DNA of 64,000 bases from Lotus japonicus (taxonomy: Eukaryota; Streptophyta; Magnoliopsida; Fabales; Fabaceae), in assembly GCF_012489685.1 (NCBI RefSeq), contig NC_080046.1:43859176-43923175 (forward strand). Reading direction: 5' to 3'. Shown one piece after another: positions 23,119-35,765 of the stretch. How positions within the stretch are numbered: the first letter of the stretch is position 1; the number at the start of each line of letters is the position of its first letter. The notes under the pieces were generated by a model. That model ran no database searches. It saw only the letters and a list, made by a program, of their open reading frames with translations, and was not told the DNA's origin. The position numbers and the translations under genes are program-made.

Positions 23119-24174
23119 CAAAACTGCAAGTGCAATTAAAGTGAATGTGTCTCCTATGCTCTAAGAAGGTGCACTCAAAATTTTTATAGTGCTCTGGACT
23201 CCAACATCAAAGCATGCATAGAAGATTATTTCAAGATTTGGTATGTTTCCTTTTGCATAATCAAATTTTGTTCATTCTTATGCTGCAAGGGAGACTAAAA
23301 GCATTGTTGGTAAAGTTTGGAGAATTAGAGCATACTATACTTCTTAGTATTCGTGTTATGCCTAACTCTACCCCCAAAAGCTAGCTCGTAAGGTGGGGAT
23401 TGCCAATCCCTTTATAAGTTCTATGTTGGCTTTACTTCTAATCCATGTGGGGATCTCAACAATACTTCAGCAGATATCAATATAATTTTCCTGATGTTGA
23501 TTAACAATGTTAGCTCCAAGAGTCTGAAATGAATCAATATGTATTTAATGTATTATTAGGTTACTTGGGGTTGTGGATACATGGTGTTGATGGAGCATGC
23601 ATTGAGGGGTCGGCCTATTTTCTTGGTGAAGTTTGCAAAAATCCAATTAGCATTGGCCTCTGTTTTGGCCTTCATTAGTATCTCTGAGTCAGTAACCATC
23701 ATTGTGAAGCTGGCTTGAAATACTATTGATGAGTGATGTAACTGCTTTTTCCCATGCACATTACAGTGGCTTTGCTCGGCTTGTTGAGTTAAACAGACCG
23801 CTCAATTGCCATTTCTTTCGTCACCTGATGTGTGCAAATGAGTTCCAAAAGTTCCTGCCCCGATGCGTTTAATCCACGCATTCCTTCCAAAGGCACCAAT
23901 TGAGATTAGCCAGGGCCAATGTGCTTGACATATTTAACAAGGATTTTCTTTGCCTAACAGGCTAACACTGCTGTCATTGTAAGTCTTCAGTGTGATGCTG
24001 CTAAACCTTATATTTCTCATGTTTGTGCGGCCCTTTTTAGAGAGCTCCAGAAAAGGCAGATAGCATAGCTAGTCAAGTCTCTTTCATCATTTTTGTCACT
24101 CTTTCTGATAAAACATGACTCTTCAATTGTTCTTGATACTTGATACTATGAACTGTGTTTAGCCTGATGTATTT
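23119..24174. other. Gene-free stretch downstream of the PPR gene
   Basis: It probably includes the PPR 3' UTR. At 23370-23465 there is a short motif (aagctagctcgtaaggtggg ... atgtggggatctc) of a kind repeated near many legume genes, likely part of a MITE or LTR end. No further coding content was recognised. Confidence 0.35.
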
Positions 24175-24512
24175 GTTGTTGGAGTGATCAATGTAGTGCT
24201 TTGATTCTTTAACTTGCCCAAGCATAATTGAAGCCCAGTCCCTGATATTTTATATCACTTTGATATTTCAGTGCTTACCCAAAAAAAAACTTTGATATTT
24301 CAGTACAATTTTCAAGTTGTTGACTTTCTAATCTTCAAATTAGTAACTCAAAATATGAAAATTTTGGCATCTTTTCAGTTGTCTGTCATGCAGTGACATT
24401 AATTGCTGAAATGAGATAGTGTGCTTAATTCAGAGCCAAAGCCAGTGCTTACAGAGATATATGTGGTGGTCTGAAGTCTGAACCGTAACCTTGAAATGAA
24501 TTATGGGTCAAT
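24175..24512 (+). pseudogene. Displaced copy of zinc-finger gene intron 4/exon 5
   Basis: This stretch aligns by eye with 10585-10886: the same order of motifs runs from ttggagtgat through attttgg, tctgtcatg, tgaaatgagata and gtgctta to accttgaaat and tgggtca. By eye identity is about three quarters. The exon 5 part carries stops and a lost splice context, so it is a dead fragment. It lies between the PPR and GDSL genes, some 13.6 kb from the source gene. Confidence 0.7.
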
Positions 24513-24850
24513 TCCATGGCTTTATTGAGTTTCCCACAAATGAGAAGAAATTGGAGAGAGAGAATCTACTATCTCACTTTTATACTTCTCTAACTCCAAC
24601 AATTTATTTACCATTATTTTTAAATATTTAATATCAAGGACAAATTTAATTTTACATAAAAATATTAATATTTTCTATTATTGCTTTCTATTCAACAAAA
24701 CTAAACAAAAGACCATCTACCACATGATTTCTCTTCATTTTCTCTCTTATTTCTCTTATACTAATCATCTTAAAAATCCACTATTTTTTCTCACCACCTT
24801 CTATTTTCTCTTCTTCTTATACTCTCTACTCTAACCAAACACAACCTAGT
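24513..24850. mobile_element. MITE-like segment
   Basis: The right end (ctctactctaaccaaacacaaccta) has the 'overloaded in T/C, then ...ccaaacacaacct' pattern of small hAT-type elements that carry TIRs of the AGGTTGTGTTTGG kind. A clear left inverted repeat was not found. Confidence 0.35.
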
Positions 24851-24901
24851 TGTGCTAAGAATTTGAAAATGACCAATTGATTCATCGTTGTTTGTTGAAA
24901 T

Positions 24902-27900
24902 TCAAATAGCTAGGAGCTGTTCCATGTTGATAGGAGATGTGTATTTTGGATGTCCACTAAAAAGTCTATCCACAACAATGCGAATGGCTGCCTCGGAAGG
25001 ATGGACTGCATCCCAGAAGACATGGTCTTTTCTGTTCGAACAAATATTTGAAATTGGAAGGCATGGAATCTGGGCATTCAGCTCACCAAGTCCACAACAA
25101 GCACCTTTCACATTTGCAAATCCTGAAAACAGTGAAAAGTAAAGATATAAGTTAATTATAGGCAAATATAGTGCTATAAAGCTCATGTTATGCCCATGTG
25201 AATTTAATGGAAACAGTCTTATCTTGCATTTTTTTGCAAGATGCTGATTCCACATATTGAACTTGTAATCGCAAAGTCGCATGGCAGCAACCTTCTCGTT
25301 GCGCCAAGATTCGCCCTCAAATTAAGTTAATTATGCATTGGAAATTAAATGTGACAATTTAATACCGTAAGAAGATGGACTCTGGATGAGATCTTGGAGG
25401 GCAGCATAGGTATCGAAGTAGGAGTAACTCAAGTCCTTCTTCTCTGATTGCCATTCCTTTAACATGGATTGAAGGACTTCATCATATTTAGCCGCTAACA
25501 AATTGGCTTCTGAAAAGCATTCTGTTTTCTTGTTCTTGGCCCTGTATGCGGGGCAGCATCCAAGTGCAGCTACACCAACAATCTCAAATTTCCTTGCACC
25601 GTTGTTGTATAATCTCTGCCACAAAGTTACCAAAACCAAAATGAAAATCATGCCAACATCATTTTTTTTTGTTAAGCATCATGCCAACATCATAAGTTTT
25701 CTTACCTTCTAAATGTTTTTAAAACCGGATGGTTATTGAACTGATGAAGGCACCAATTTAATAGTTCGACCGTGGTTGAACCCATAATAATTAACTATAT
25801 ATATTAATATATTATATATCAAATAATTTATTAACATAAAATATTAAGAAATATTATTTAAGTCAAATTAAATTTTAAACTAACATAAAATCATCATAAT
25901 GTATATTTTATAAGATAAAAATGAATAGTAAAAAGTTGAAAATAGTAATCCATGTATATGAGCATTCTAATTGAATAAGAAATATATTTATTAAATTCAA
26001 AATTGAAAAATATAATTTATCTGATTTTTTTTTTTAGAATTTGTTTAAATATGAACATTTCAAATTGGTTCAAGCCAGTTCAACAATATCAATTTTTTCG
26101 ATTCTAAGACTCTCTCTCCGGTTTTTATCTCCAATTGAACCGATTACTTTACCGGTTCTTAGTTAAATAAATCGGACTAGCCGGTCTGGTTTTTGACAAG
26201 AGAAGTAGCTAGCAAGTAGTGTATAATGATACTATTGTGTTTACTACCTGTAGGTGCACTTTTAGTGAGGAAGCCATGGAATCCGCAAACTGTTGTGGAG
26301 TGCTTTTGTTTTGAGTTACATTTGAGCCAAAATAACCAAAGATATCGTTGCTACCAATCACAACAAGGAAGATGGATTTTGAGAGGCGTTTCTGAAGAGT
26401 AGATGCTCCTATCTGTTGTGTCAATTGTTCATGCACTTTTGAATAGAAGTCCACTTGCTTTGTCAACGGTATTGATTGCTTCTACAAAATATATATGTCA
26501 CCAGCGGTAAATAAATAGCTCAGTATGGAGAATATTTTCATTATTTTCTCATCATTTTAATCTTTAGGGATAACAACTGGTGTTTTGGGTCATTTGCCTT
26601 TTTATCTTCTGACCACTTTTTCTTGGTCAAATACTTACAAGTACTTCAATTTTATTCTTATGATTTTTCTACACATATGGAAAATGAAGCGTAGACATAG
26701 TGCATGAGTGTGCAAACTCATCTATCACGTGTTTAAAATTCTTTTTTTTTATAATAAGATTGAATTGAGAGTGTCAATAATCGAATTCTAGATCACTTAA
26801 TCATAGAAACATCTCTAATATTGTATCATGAACTAATTATAACAAAAGCTTAATTAACTTGTTAGGTAATGGTACATGAATGTCTTACATTATAAATTTA
26901 TTATGCAAGATGACATTTCATTTAGTCATAGAGACTCTTGTACCATGTTATGAATCAATTATTCCAAAAAAAATTAGGTAAATAACACATGAATGTATGA
27001 TTTTATATTATATTTCTAAAAAAAAATCCCGATTTTTTTATCCTCACTTGATATTTATGTTATCACTCATTTATGGCTACATCTCTTCAACATATAAACA
27101 TCAACAATTGTTTGTCTTGGTTAGTTGTGGAGCCCACATCCATGGCCCCATCTCTTTCCCTGAAAGGCTCACTTATGGTTCACTTGTAGTATCAGATTGC
27201 AAAATCACTTGTTCATAAATATATATCCTTACAACTTTTTTTTTCTCCCAATTTCTATAATTTTTCTTTATATAAATCACTTCTCTTTTTTCTCATCATA
27301 TAACTTAAAGTCCCCGTATAATAGCTCAAGTGGTAGGAGTTGGGGGACATATAGGTGGGTTGGAGGATGTACAGGGATCGATTCTTGGCGGGTACAATTT
27401 ATATTTCCGATGACCAAAAAAATCATATAACTTAAAGATCATTTTGATCGAAAAGATATAAGGTTAAATACTTTGCTTTATGAAAAATTAAAAATATTTC
27501 CATCTCTATTAATTTTGTTTTATTATATTAATTTAATTAGTTCACTTACTTCATTATCTTTTTCATACTATTTCAAGACAAAAGTGAACAAGAACTAATA
27601 AACAAAATTGGAAAGAGACAGGAGCAGTACTAACAGAAGTATCATCTGTGCCGTCAAAAATTCCAGCACCTCCAGAGGCAAAGTTAACCCCTTCCAAGTA
27701 GGATACGTTCTTGTGGTGGTTGGCCTTTAACACTAGGGACAGGTAAGCTGGTGATGTGGGAAGGCCCACTTTTTCAGCTGCCATTCATTTCATCCAAATA
27801 TATTAGTAATTAGGAAAACACAACTGGTATATATTATTTCTAAGCCTTATTTCTATTGTCATGCATGCCTAGCCTCAATCAATCACATTAACTTTTGGTA

Positions 27901-28787
27901 GTACTATACAAGTTTGCTTCCATGTTCTAATTCCAATAATAAGGGGAAAAAAAAGTAAAACTTGTGTTCCTTTTCCTATGTCCATAGGACTGAAATCTTA
28001 TATGTCTGGTTATGATTTCTCAGTCTTACCTGCCCCATCTTATCAATAAAATTATGTTATATTATTTAAAAAAACATAAATATTGCAATTAAAATTTAAC
28101 ATGAGTGGATTCTAATTAACATGTCATAATTATATTGGTAAGAAAGAAAATGAGACACAGACAAAGGCATATATAAGATTTCAATCATTCATAAGGCATT
28201 AAGGCATGATTTAATGTATGTTTGGATCAATTTTCTTCCTTAAGAATCAATTGACACTTATTAGCTAATATATAGAGTAATTTATTTTATAATTTATTTT
28301 GATTTTAGAATCAATTAAGTGTATGGACTTATATGGAGTTTGATGTCTCTTTTATGCTTTTGGGAATCATCCTCAGTGGCATGAATTTCTCAAAGGAGAA
28401 AACATTGGATAAAGCAAATTATATAAGATAAAACAAGTGCTATTCCAATTCAAAATAGGTAAGCAGAGAAGCTATAGATTGTATGAAAGTTTGAAGAACC
28501 AACAAAGAGCCAATCTTGAATCACATTCACATACCAATTAAATCTGCAGCATTCTTTCCATTGCTGAACCTGCCAGTGGGTTTCTTAGTTGGAAAATCAA
28601 TTCCATAGTAAGGAAGAATTGCCTTTGCAAGGGAAAGACTCAAGTAATTGTTGTTGCCAACATCAACAAGTGAGTCTCCAAACACATAAACAGCCGGGGC
28701 CTTTTTTTGAGCCTCTGAGGAGGAGAATCCAAAGCTGAAGAAGAAGATGAAGAAACAGAGAAACAAAGAATGAAAGGAATTCCCCAT
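24902..28787 (-). CDS. GDSL esterase/lipase, five exons
   Basis: Exons are 28787-28535, 27777-27635, 26481-26248, 25615-25366 and 25122-24902, giving 366 residues, the usual size for the plant SGNH/GDSL family. Residues 1-27 form a signal peptide (hydrophobic [13 protein letters not shown]), so the enzyme is probably secreted to the wall or apoplast. Catalytic blocks are complete: [11 protein letters not shown] (Ser39), VNFASGGAG (Gly near 120), GSNDIFGYF (Asn177) and WDAVHPSE (Asp331, His334). The family hydrolyses acyl esters; the substrate is not predictable here. Introns hold transposons: a SINE in intron 2 and a MITE-like segment in intron 3. The five-exon layout is typical of the family. 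Confidence 0.92.
25717..26200. mobile_element. MITE-like segment in GDSL intron 3
   Basis: The left part (ttttaaaaccggatgg) and right part (ccggtctggtttttgaca) are imperfect inverted counterparts around an AT-rich interior with no ORF. The class is uncertain and a target duplication was not identified. Confidence 0.4.
27311..27421 (+). mobile_element. tRNA-derived SINE in GDSL intron 2
   Basis: The element is 111 bases with an A-box-like tagctcaagtggtaggag and a B-box-like ggatcgattc, ending in a short A run. It is flanked by a perfect 16-bp target duplication, atcatataacttaaag, at 27295-27310 and 27422-27437. It lies antisense to the host gene. Confidence 0.88.
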
Positions 28788-29358
28788 CTTTTGGGAATTG
28801 GAATTTAATTTGTGTTTCCTTTATAGTGTATGTGTATGTGACGGTTGAGAAGGGTTGGTAAGAGATTTAAAGATGCAATAACTGGACAAGAGAGTAGTAG
28901 TAATAGATACTACGTGTGAAAAGAAGAATTGGATTGAAGTAGTGAGAGATAGTGGAGCAAATTTAAAACAGCACACTCTAGATTCATGTTGTTGTTATTT
29001 TGTTTTGTTTTGTTAGGTAATGGTAATGGATATTGATGAAACAGCCAGCATTACAATCTCTTGCAATTGCAACCAAATCACATCTTTCTAATCAATTCAT
29101 ATCCTTGAAACGCTCATCTGTCCTTATAATAAGGCATTTTTTTAGATTAAGAATCCGTTTTCTTTTTCTATTTTTGAATGGTAATATTATTTAGTTGGAG
29201 TCTCAGATCTAACTCTGAAAGCATAAAAAGACCCACCAAAGCCCTTTTCGATTATTAATGTTTTTGTGAAATAATGTTATGCTTTTGTGATTTTGATATG
29301 AATTAAACAAGGTATCTCATTATAATTTACCATTTGGCTAAAGAATCATTAAAAAGAG
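28788..29358. other. GDSL upstream region
   Basis: This is presumed promoter and leader of the GDSL gene on the minus strand. I see no coding frame and no named element; short A/T-rich runs only. Confidence 0.35.
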
Positions 29359-29389
29359 AGTACAAGAGATACTTCAACTCATATATAAA

Positions 29390-29730
29390 CTAATTTGGTA
29401 GGCACAAAAGAGGATATATATAATGCTCGAGTGATTGTGGTAATCTCGTTGATGCTTTGCAAACAGGACTGACATTACCAGCTTCTAGGATTATGAAGAT
29501 ATCATGCGTATCCGCCGGTTGATGGGCAACCTTGAGGACATGAAGCCGGTCGATCCACATAACGCGAGACAAGAACAATACAGCGGATGCACTGTCTCGG
29601 GAAGCTTGTAGAATTGGATCTCCGGTTCAAGTTTGGAGGAGACCCCCCTCTTTTGATTATGTGTCGTTATATTTAGATGCTATTAACTAGTTTCTCTTTT
29701 TCTGTTAATTTTCCTCTTATAAAAAAAATA
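29390..29730 (+). pseudogene. LINE RNase H scrap
   Basis: Frames shift, but SSDCGNLVDALQ is readable at about 29425 and ITRDKNNTADALSREACR at about 29560, the end of an RVT_3 RNase H domain, followed by a stop and a 3' UTR ending in a short A run at about 29722. Confidence 0.6.
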
Positions 29731-30540
29731 TACAACGGATTAACAAAAGAAAAATGAAAATCTCTAAATCTACATCTTAGTCAAGATGAAAAGCTTTTAA
29801 CTCCGTCCACAAAAGATGCAATACATGAAGTCCCATTTTAGAAAATTATATCATTACAAGCAATTTGGCTTATCCAAAAAAAAATATCATTACAAGCACT
29901 TTAAGTGGACTAAATGATAGCAAACCAAACAACTGTCGACACCTTCTTTGACAGCTTACCATGCAAGAGTTAACAAATTGTGAAAAATTAGCCTTGCAAT
30001 CAATATAAAATATTGTGTCGACTCCAAATCAATTAAGATAATTTTGTCGGACAAAGTAGGAAAATGAACAAGAGAATAACACATGAGAACATGATTCATT
30101 ACCAATTTTACATAAATGACATAAAACATTATTATTTTTCAAGGCAACTCCTCTGTGGAACAAATTATCTCTTGCCTACAACCTTTCAAGATAGATTTGC
30201 CAACCAAAAGCTGGAACTTTTGGTGATAAAACACTTGATCAAAGAAGCTTTAAGAACGCACTATCCACATTACCAGGATTATGTTGCAAAGTTACAAAAG
30301 TTGAATGCGCTTAGAAGTCCACTAAAACTTCAGCTTTCCAACATGTGTCATCGGAATCCTGCTTAGGCACATCAGCTTGACTAACAACCCACATCAAGAA
30401 GTCGGTTTTTTTATTTATTTCTAAGGTATCCCAACAACCGACAGCTATGAGACTATTATCTTCAAGATTTGAAGACCACATTAACCACTAGAATTAATTG
30501 ATGCCCTCTCAAATCTCAACCATCCATCCACCACAATGAT

Positions 30541-30606
30541 ATCCATTTTAAAAACCTCCTCTTATAACCATGCACCATTTTAAAAACCTCCTCTTATAAC
30601 CATACA
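30541..30606. repeat. Tandem pair of about 33 bp
   Basis: Two adjacent copies of ccattttaaaaacctcctct plus taaccat-type ends, differing by a base or two. Confidence 0.8.
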
Positions 30607-30740
30607 CATCTATACATAGCACAATACCTTGTACCTAGTACTTTTCCCCTAAACTCTCTCGTTCTCAACCAACAACCTCCACCACCGCCGATCCGCTATT
30701 AACAAGCACCCTTGTATTGAGTTGAAGTATCTCTTGTACT

Positions 30741-31559
30741 TCATTTCAATATATATTACATTGCTTATAAAAAAACAAGTAAGAAATATATAGAAAGTTA
30801 TTTAAGTTACTTTATATTTTTAATTAATAATATTTTTCTAATTGTAGCGACACAATTTACTTTTTATATATATAACATATTGTTCTTTAAAAAAATAGCC
30901 AAGTGTTCCTCTGATTTCATTATGGTGGTGCAGGCCGTGAGGCAAGGTGGTGTGTAAGCATGACGAGAATTCGAGAAAGACGCTTCAATGCTCAAGTTAG
31001 TTTAATATTAGATGAGGGAAATTTCATTCTTTACTAAAGATCGAATGAGCAAATGAATTATGTTTATGTTTCAGAGTGATCAAATTTGTATTTATAGCAG
31101 TGAATTGATCAATGTTTGAGATGTATTACCATTTTAGACTGTCATTTTGGCTGAACAGTACATAAACTGCGTTTGAGATGTTGTGACCGAGATAAAATGA
31201 GTGATTACCCATTGTGGGGATGATCGTCTCTTTGACTTTTGACTTTGGCTGGCCTTATATGGCTGAGATGATGACTATAACATTTTTTTAGAACAGAACA
31301 CATATATCTTAATTAAAGTAGAAATATAATTCTTCTCCTACTCAGATCCTAAAATTGTCACTATCAATAAGAAAAAAATCTTCAAGGGGAAAAAATCTTT
31401 GTTGCTTTGCCTTCTTGTTTCGATTTAATTGAATGAACACAGTAACAATGACAGCATGAGCCAACAATGTCAAAGTGTCCAGAATTCCATAAAAGGAAGC
31501 TTCATTAAGAGGCTTTACCTTGTAATTAATAATCTGAACATAAACGCATTCAAAGTCTT
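30741..31559. other. Gene-free stretch
   Basis: It is AT-rich with no recognised coding frame. The sequence around 30920-31150 may be part of an LTR or other repeat, but I cannot support an assignment. Confidence 0.3.
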
Positions 31560-31960
31560 AAGATTTGGTAGATGTCCGGAGTCCTTATTTAAGGATCTTA
31601 AAATAAGATCCGGATTTTATTAGATCTCATCATTGGAGCTATCCTAGGTGGCATGAGATCTTAGTTTTTGCTAAGATCCGTGCCTTAGCTCATGTACTCT
31701 CAAATGTGGGATCTTAAACAAAATAATATTTTTTTTCTCTCTCCCTCAATAAAAAATCAAAGTGTAAAATAGGGAGAGAAATAAATAATATAAATATATT
31801 TGGTACTGTGGGTCCAGTCAGAAGTAAAATAAGATCTCAACCACTAGAGTGAAATGTGCATAGGGACCTTATGAGTGTCTTAAATCCTATGTGGCAATCT
31901 GGGCCCACAAAAAATGAGTTAAGTCACAAGATAAGATCTCACCATTGGAGATGCTCTAAT
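31560..31960. mobile_element. PIF/Harbinger-style MITE or its remnant
   Basis: The right end (gatctcaccattggagatgctctaa) carries the 'ccattggagatgctc' pattern of PIF/Harbinger MITEs, which insert at TAA/TTA. A related motif (gatctcatcattggagct) occurs in direct, not inverted, orientation at 31623, so this may be two overlapping copies. No ORF. Confidence 0.4.
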
Positions 31961-32449
31961 GGGCTAAGTATATATAGCAGTAAACGTTGACAAGTGAGAA
32001 CCCATAAATGGGAATAGAACAGCCCACTACCAACGGTGCATGTAATGGACAAAGTGATCTTGGCTTCTCTTGAAACGTGTGCCATCATATGAAATCGGGC
32101 ATTTTTAAGCCTCAATAATGTTTAATTTTTGTGTAATGTGTATGAAGAATGAATTATTGAGAAAAATTACTCACTTAATATTATCTTCAAACTTGAATAG
32201 AATTTTTTTTTAAAGTTTCAAACTTGAATAGAATTAGTCTCATAACAATGACTTCAGATATATATTAATAAATAAAAAAAGAGCATTGTTATATCTTCTT
32301 ACTTCATCATCCTACAAATTCTCTTACACCCTAAATGGAGAAAGGAGTAAATGTTTTTTACATACTAAAGGCAATAATTTATTGCTTCATTCAATGTGTA
32401 GAGGATTTATAAGAAAATTAATAAGAGGATAAATCATTTTCCATAAAAA
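31961..32449. other. Gene-free stretch before Helitron A
   Basis: AT-rich with no coding or repeat identity that I can support. Confidence 0.3.
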
Positions 32450-34423
32450 TCTATATCTATATATATATGAAAATAAGGTTTTCTTCTAGAAACCTATGAC
32501 ACATGGCACCCCCTAAGTCTTCCATTTTCCCTCCAAGAAAAAAAAACTCATCCTACTTTTTTGTCCCAACATAAAACCATGACTCACCATAATTATTGTG
32601 GGCTAATTTAATTACAATTTTAATTTTCAGTTTTCTTTTATAATCAGAAATTTGAAACAATTGCAAAACACATGCCTAACATTCAAAAAATTAAACAATA
32701 CGGAATTTTTTTGTTACATAATAAATGGAATTTGTTATTATGTAAAAAGAGATATTAACAAAAAAAGGATTGAAACCCAGATTCTTTTTTATTAATTTTT
32801 TTTTTTACAGCAAAATATATTGAAACCCAGCTTTTTTTTCATACAAAATTATTACAACACAGCTTTTAAAATAAAAATTTCATAATGTTTTAACATGATA
32901 AATAAATAATGCAAAATTATAAGTTAAACCCCCATATTTATTTTTATCAAAAAAAAACCCCATATAACCCAGCTTTTAAAATAATACCAAAGAAAAGATG
33001 ATTTGCAATACAATTATATTAAAAAAATTCATTCAAATAATTTAAAAAAATTTCCTATTTTAAACAACCATTGTTTTTTTTTTGGATCTAAACAACCTTT
33101 GTTAATACCGCCAAACTCATTAAGTTTCTACCTAAATTAGAAATGTTTTCCTATTTTTAATAACCATCAATGCTAAAATTGATTGAATAGGTTTTAAAAT
33201 AATGTTTTAAAAATATTTCCGGCAAAAATTGACTAAACAAATATTACCGGAAAAAATATATTAAAAAAATACAACTTAGATATTCCAGCTTCGTTTTTTT
33301 TATTTTAAAATACAACTATATTGAAAAAGTCTTTCAAATTTCAAAATTTTTCCTATTTTAAACCAACCATGATTTTTATTCAAAAAAAAAACCATCATTA
33401 TTAAGCTTTTTCAGAATCATTTTAATGATATTTTAATGCTGAATTTGGACGAGGAATTTTCTTGATTGCATTATGCTATATTTAAAATCCTAATTCTAGC
33501 AATAATATACTCCTCCCTTGATTATACCAAATATTCATTTTATCAATTAAATTTCAGCGGAAGTGAAATCTTGAGGTGCACACTGTGGGAAGATTTCGCT
33601 CAACAGTTTTTACAATATGTTGCTGAAGGACACGATGGTCCAGTGATTCTTATTCTACAGTTGGCTAAAATAAAAATGTACAAAGGTACTGACATGTATT
33701 ACGAAAAAAATCGTATTTTATTTATTAGTTAATAATTAAATCTTACTAATTATTAATTTTGGCCTTTTGAAACATGCAAGTACGATGGGAGTATCAAACG
33801 TCACCTACAACTCCAAACTGTTATTCAACTTAGATATTCCAGCAGTTCAAGACCTTCAGAGAAGGTATTTATTGTAAAAATAAAGTCATGAGTTTTAATT
33901 TTGATTCACTAGCATGTAACACCCCACTTTTCGATATTAGGTTATTTATTATTTTATCTTAATTATTATTATGCTATATGGTAATTTGATGAATTATGTG
34001 ATTATAATTTAAATCTCATGTGATATAGAATAAGATTTAGATAAATAAGTTTGTTAGGTTTTTGTGTGAGTAATTGAGAGTGGGGCTCATTAGTATGACT
34101 ATTTAAGGGATATGAGTGAATTAGAAAGAGAGAAATCAGAATTTGAGAATTGGAGAAGTTAGCAGAGGAGAAGAAAAGAAGCGTGAAAGAGAGAAGGGGA
34201 GAAAAGAGAAGAAAAAACCTAGAATTTGATCTTCAAGAGGTAAGGGTTTGAATTTATCTTGTATAATTGTAGAATAACAGAGGTTGAGTTTAACATGAAG
34301 GAACCCTCATCTTTTTTGAAAATTCAGAACTGAGAGACTGTGTTGAGTGTTAACATGTGGTGAGAAAAATTGATTTTGAGCGAAATTGAGGTTCCGGGGA
34401 AAATTGGGTTCTGTTATGTTTTG

Positions 34424-34960
34424 CCCGCAGATACCCTAACAGTCTGTGTTGTAGAGAGCATAACTCTCTCTACAGAATTCCAAATTGAGTGAAACCAATT
34501 TTGTATGAAAGCTAACTCATAGGGCTATGTTGGGTAATATTTTCATAATTTTTCGATTGCTGGTTCAATACCAGAATCATTTGCAAGTTTATTCTGTTTC
34601 TGCCCGCAGACACCCTAGCAGCCTGTGTTATAGAGAGCATAACTCTCTCTACAGAATTCCGAATTGAGTGAAACCAATTTTGTATGAAAGCTAACTCATA
34701 GGGATATATTGGGTAATATTATCATAATTTTTAGATTGCTGGTTCAATACCAGAATTATCTGCAAGTTCACTCTGTTTCTGCTCGCAGAAACCCTAACAG
34801 CCTGTGCTGTAGAGACCATAACTCTCTCTACAGAATTCCAAATTTGGTGAAACCAATTTTATATGAAAGCTAACGTATAAGGCTATGTTTGGTAAAATTT
34901 TCATAATTTTTGGACTGCTCATTTAGTACCAGGATTATATGCAAGTTTGCTATGTTTCTG
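34424..34960 (+). repeat. Three tandem 179-bp units in palindrome arm 1
   Basis: Units start near 34424, 34603 and 34782 at the motif c(c/t)cgcag and share blocks such as cataactctctctacagaat. Arm 2 has two units (about 37450-37800); its first unit is a fusion of arm 1 units 1 and 2. The arm length difference, 179 bases, is exactly one unit. Confidence 0.85.
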
Positions 34961-35734
34961 CTTATTTCTGAGATTGATTCTGAAACTGATTCTAGTAATT
35001 GATATGAGACATTTGATGATTTTGTGTTGCTATTTTGTCAGTGGAATAGTGAATGATTTGATAATTGTATTGAAGTGTTATTTTGTGCAATTTTGGTGTG
35101 ATTTTCGTTATGGAATTTGGTGAGAAAATATGTTATATATTTGGGGCTGGAGTGGTCTCAAAATTGCATGTTTTAATTTATGAGTTTTTGCACGAAATAC
35201 ACTTCATTTAGTCAAGAGGCAACGTGTCGGTTTTCATCAGAAAACTGAGGTTTGTCCCAGAACTGGCGTGGTTCTGGAAGTCTGGAGTGGACTTCATTGG
35301 TGGTTAACTGTCTGGAGTGGACGCGGTGATACCGCTAAGGTTAACAATTGGTACCACATGCATACATTAGAGTCTCACACACTAAGTTTCACGTTTTCAG
35401 TGGTTTTATGTGTTTGGTGAATCGTTGGTGAATTATTTTGCTGTTGTGGTAAAGTCGAATTATTATTCTTCTTAAAACTTATAATTTTCTGAAACAACAA
35501 TAAGAATTATGAAACTGTCTTGAAAGCAAATATTATAATCACTCAGATTTTAAAGACAATGTGAAGAGTTTATAAAGCTGGATCTGAATTGTTTACTTGC
35601 TCTTTGTTACGCTATATTTTATACAATGTAAGTTCTTACCCTTCTGTTGGAATGATGTTCTATGCGACATCGCTCAGGTACTGGAGGTAGAGATGTGGCT
35701 CATGAGGAGTAGCTTTGGAGAGTCTTAGTTTATG

Positions 35735-35765
35735 TTATTATTATTATTATTATTATTATTATAAA
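35735..35765. repeat. (TTA)n microsatellite
   Basis: A run of about nine tta units in arm 1, mirrored as (taa)n near 36642-36672 in arm 2. Confidence 0.9.

Larger units (their letters stand above)
29359..30740. repeat. 1.38 kb bounded by a perfect 23-bp inverted repeat
   Basis: The 23 bases at 29359-29381 (starting agtacaagag) are the exact reverse complement of 30718-30740 (ending ctcttgtact). The right copy sits in sequence resembling a LINE 3' UTR with a short A run at about 30768. The interior holds a LINE RNase H scrap on the plus strand and otherwise no recognised genes. Confidence 0.6.

Noticed and set aside
30064..30366. 100-residue open frame
   Set aside because: No recognised motif, AT-driven codon use and no neighbouring exons; treated as chance.
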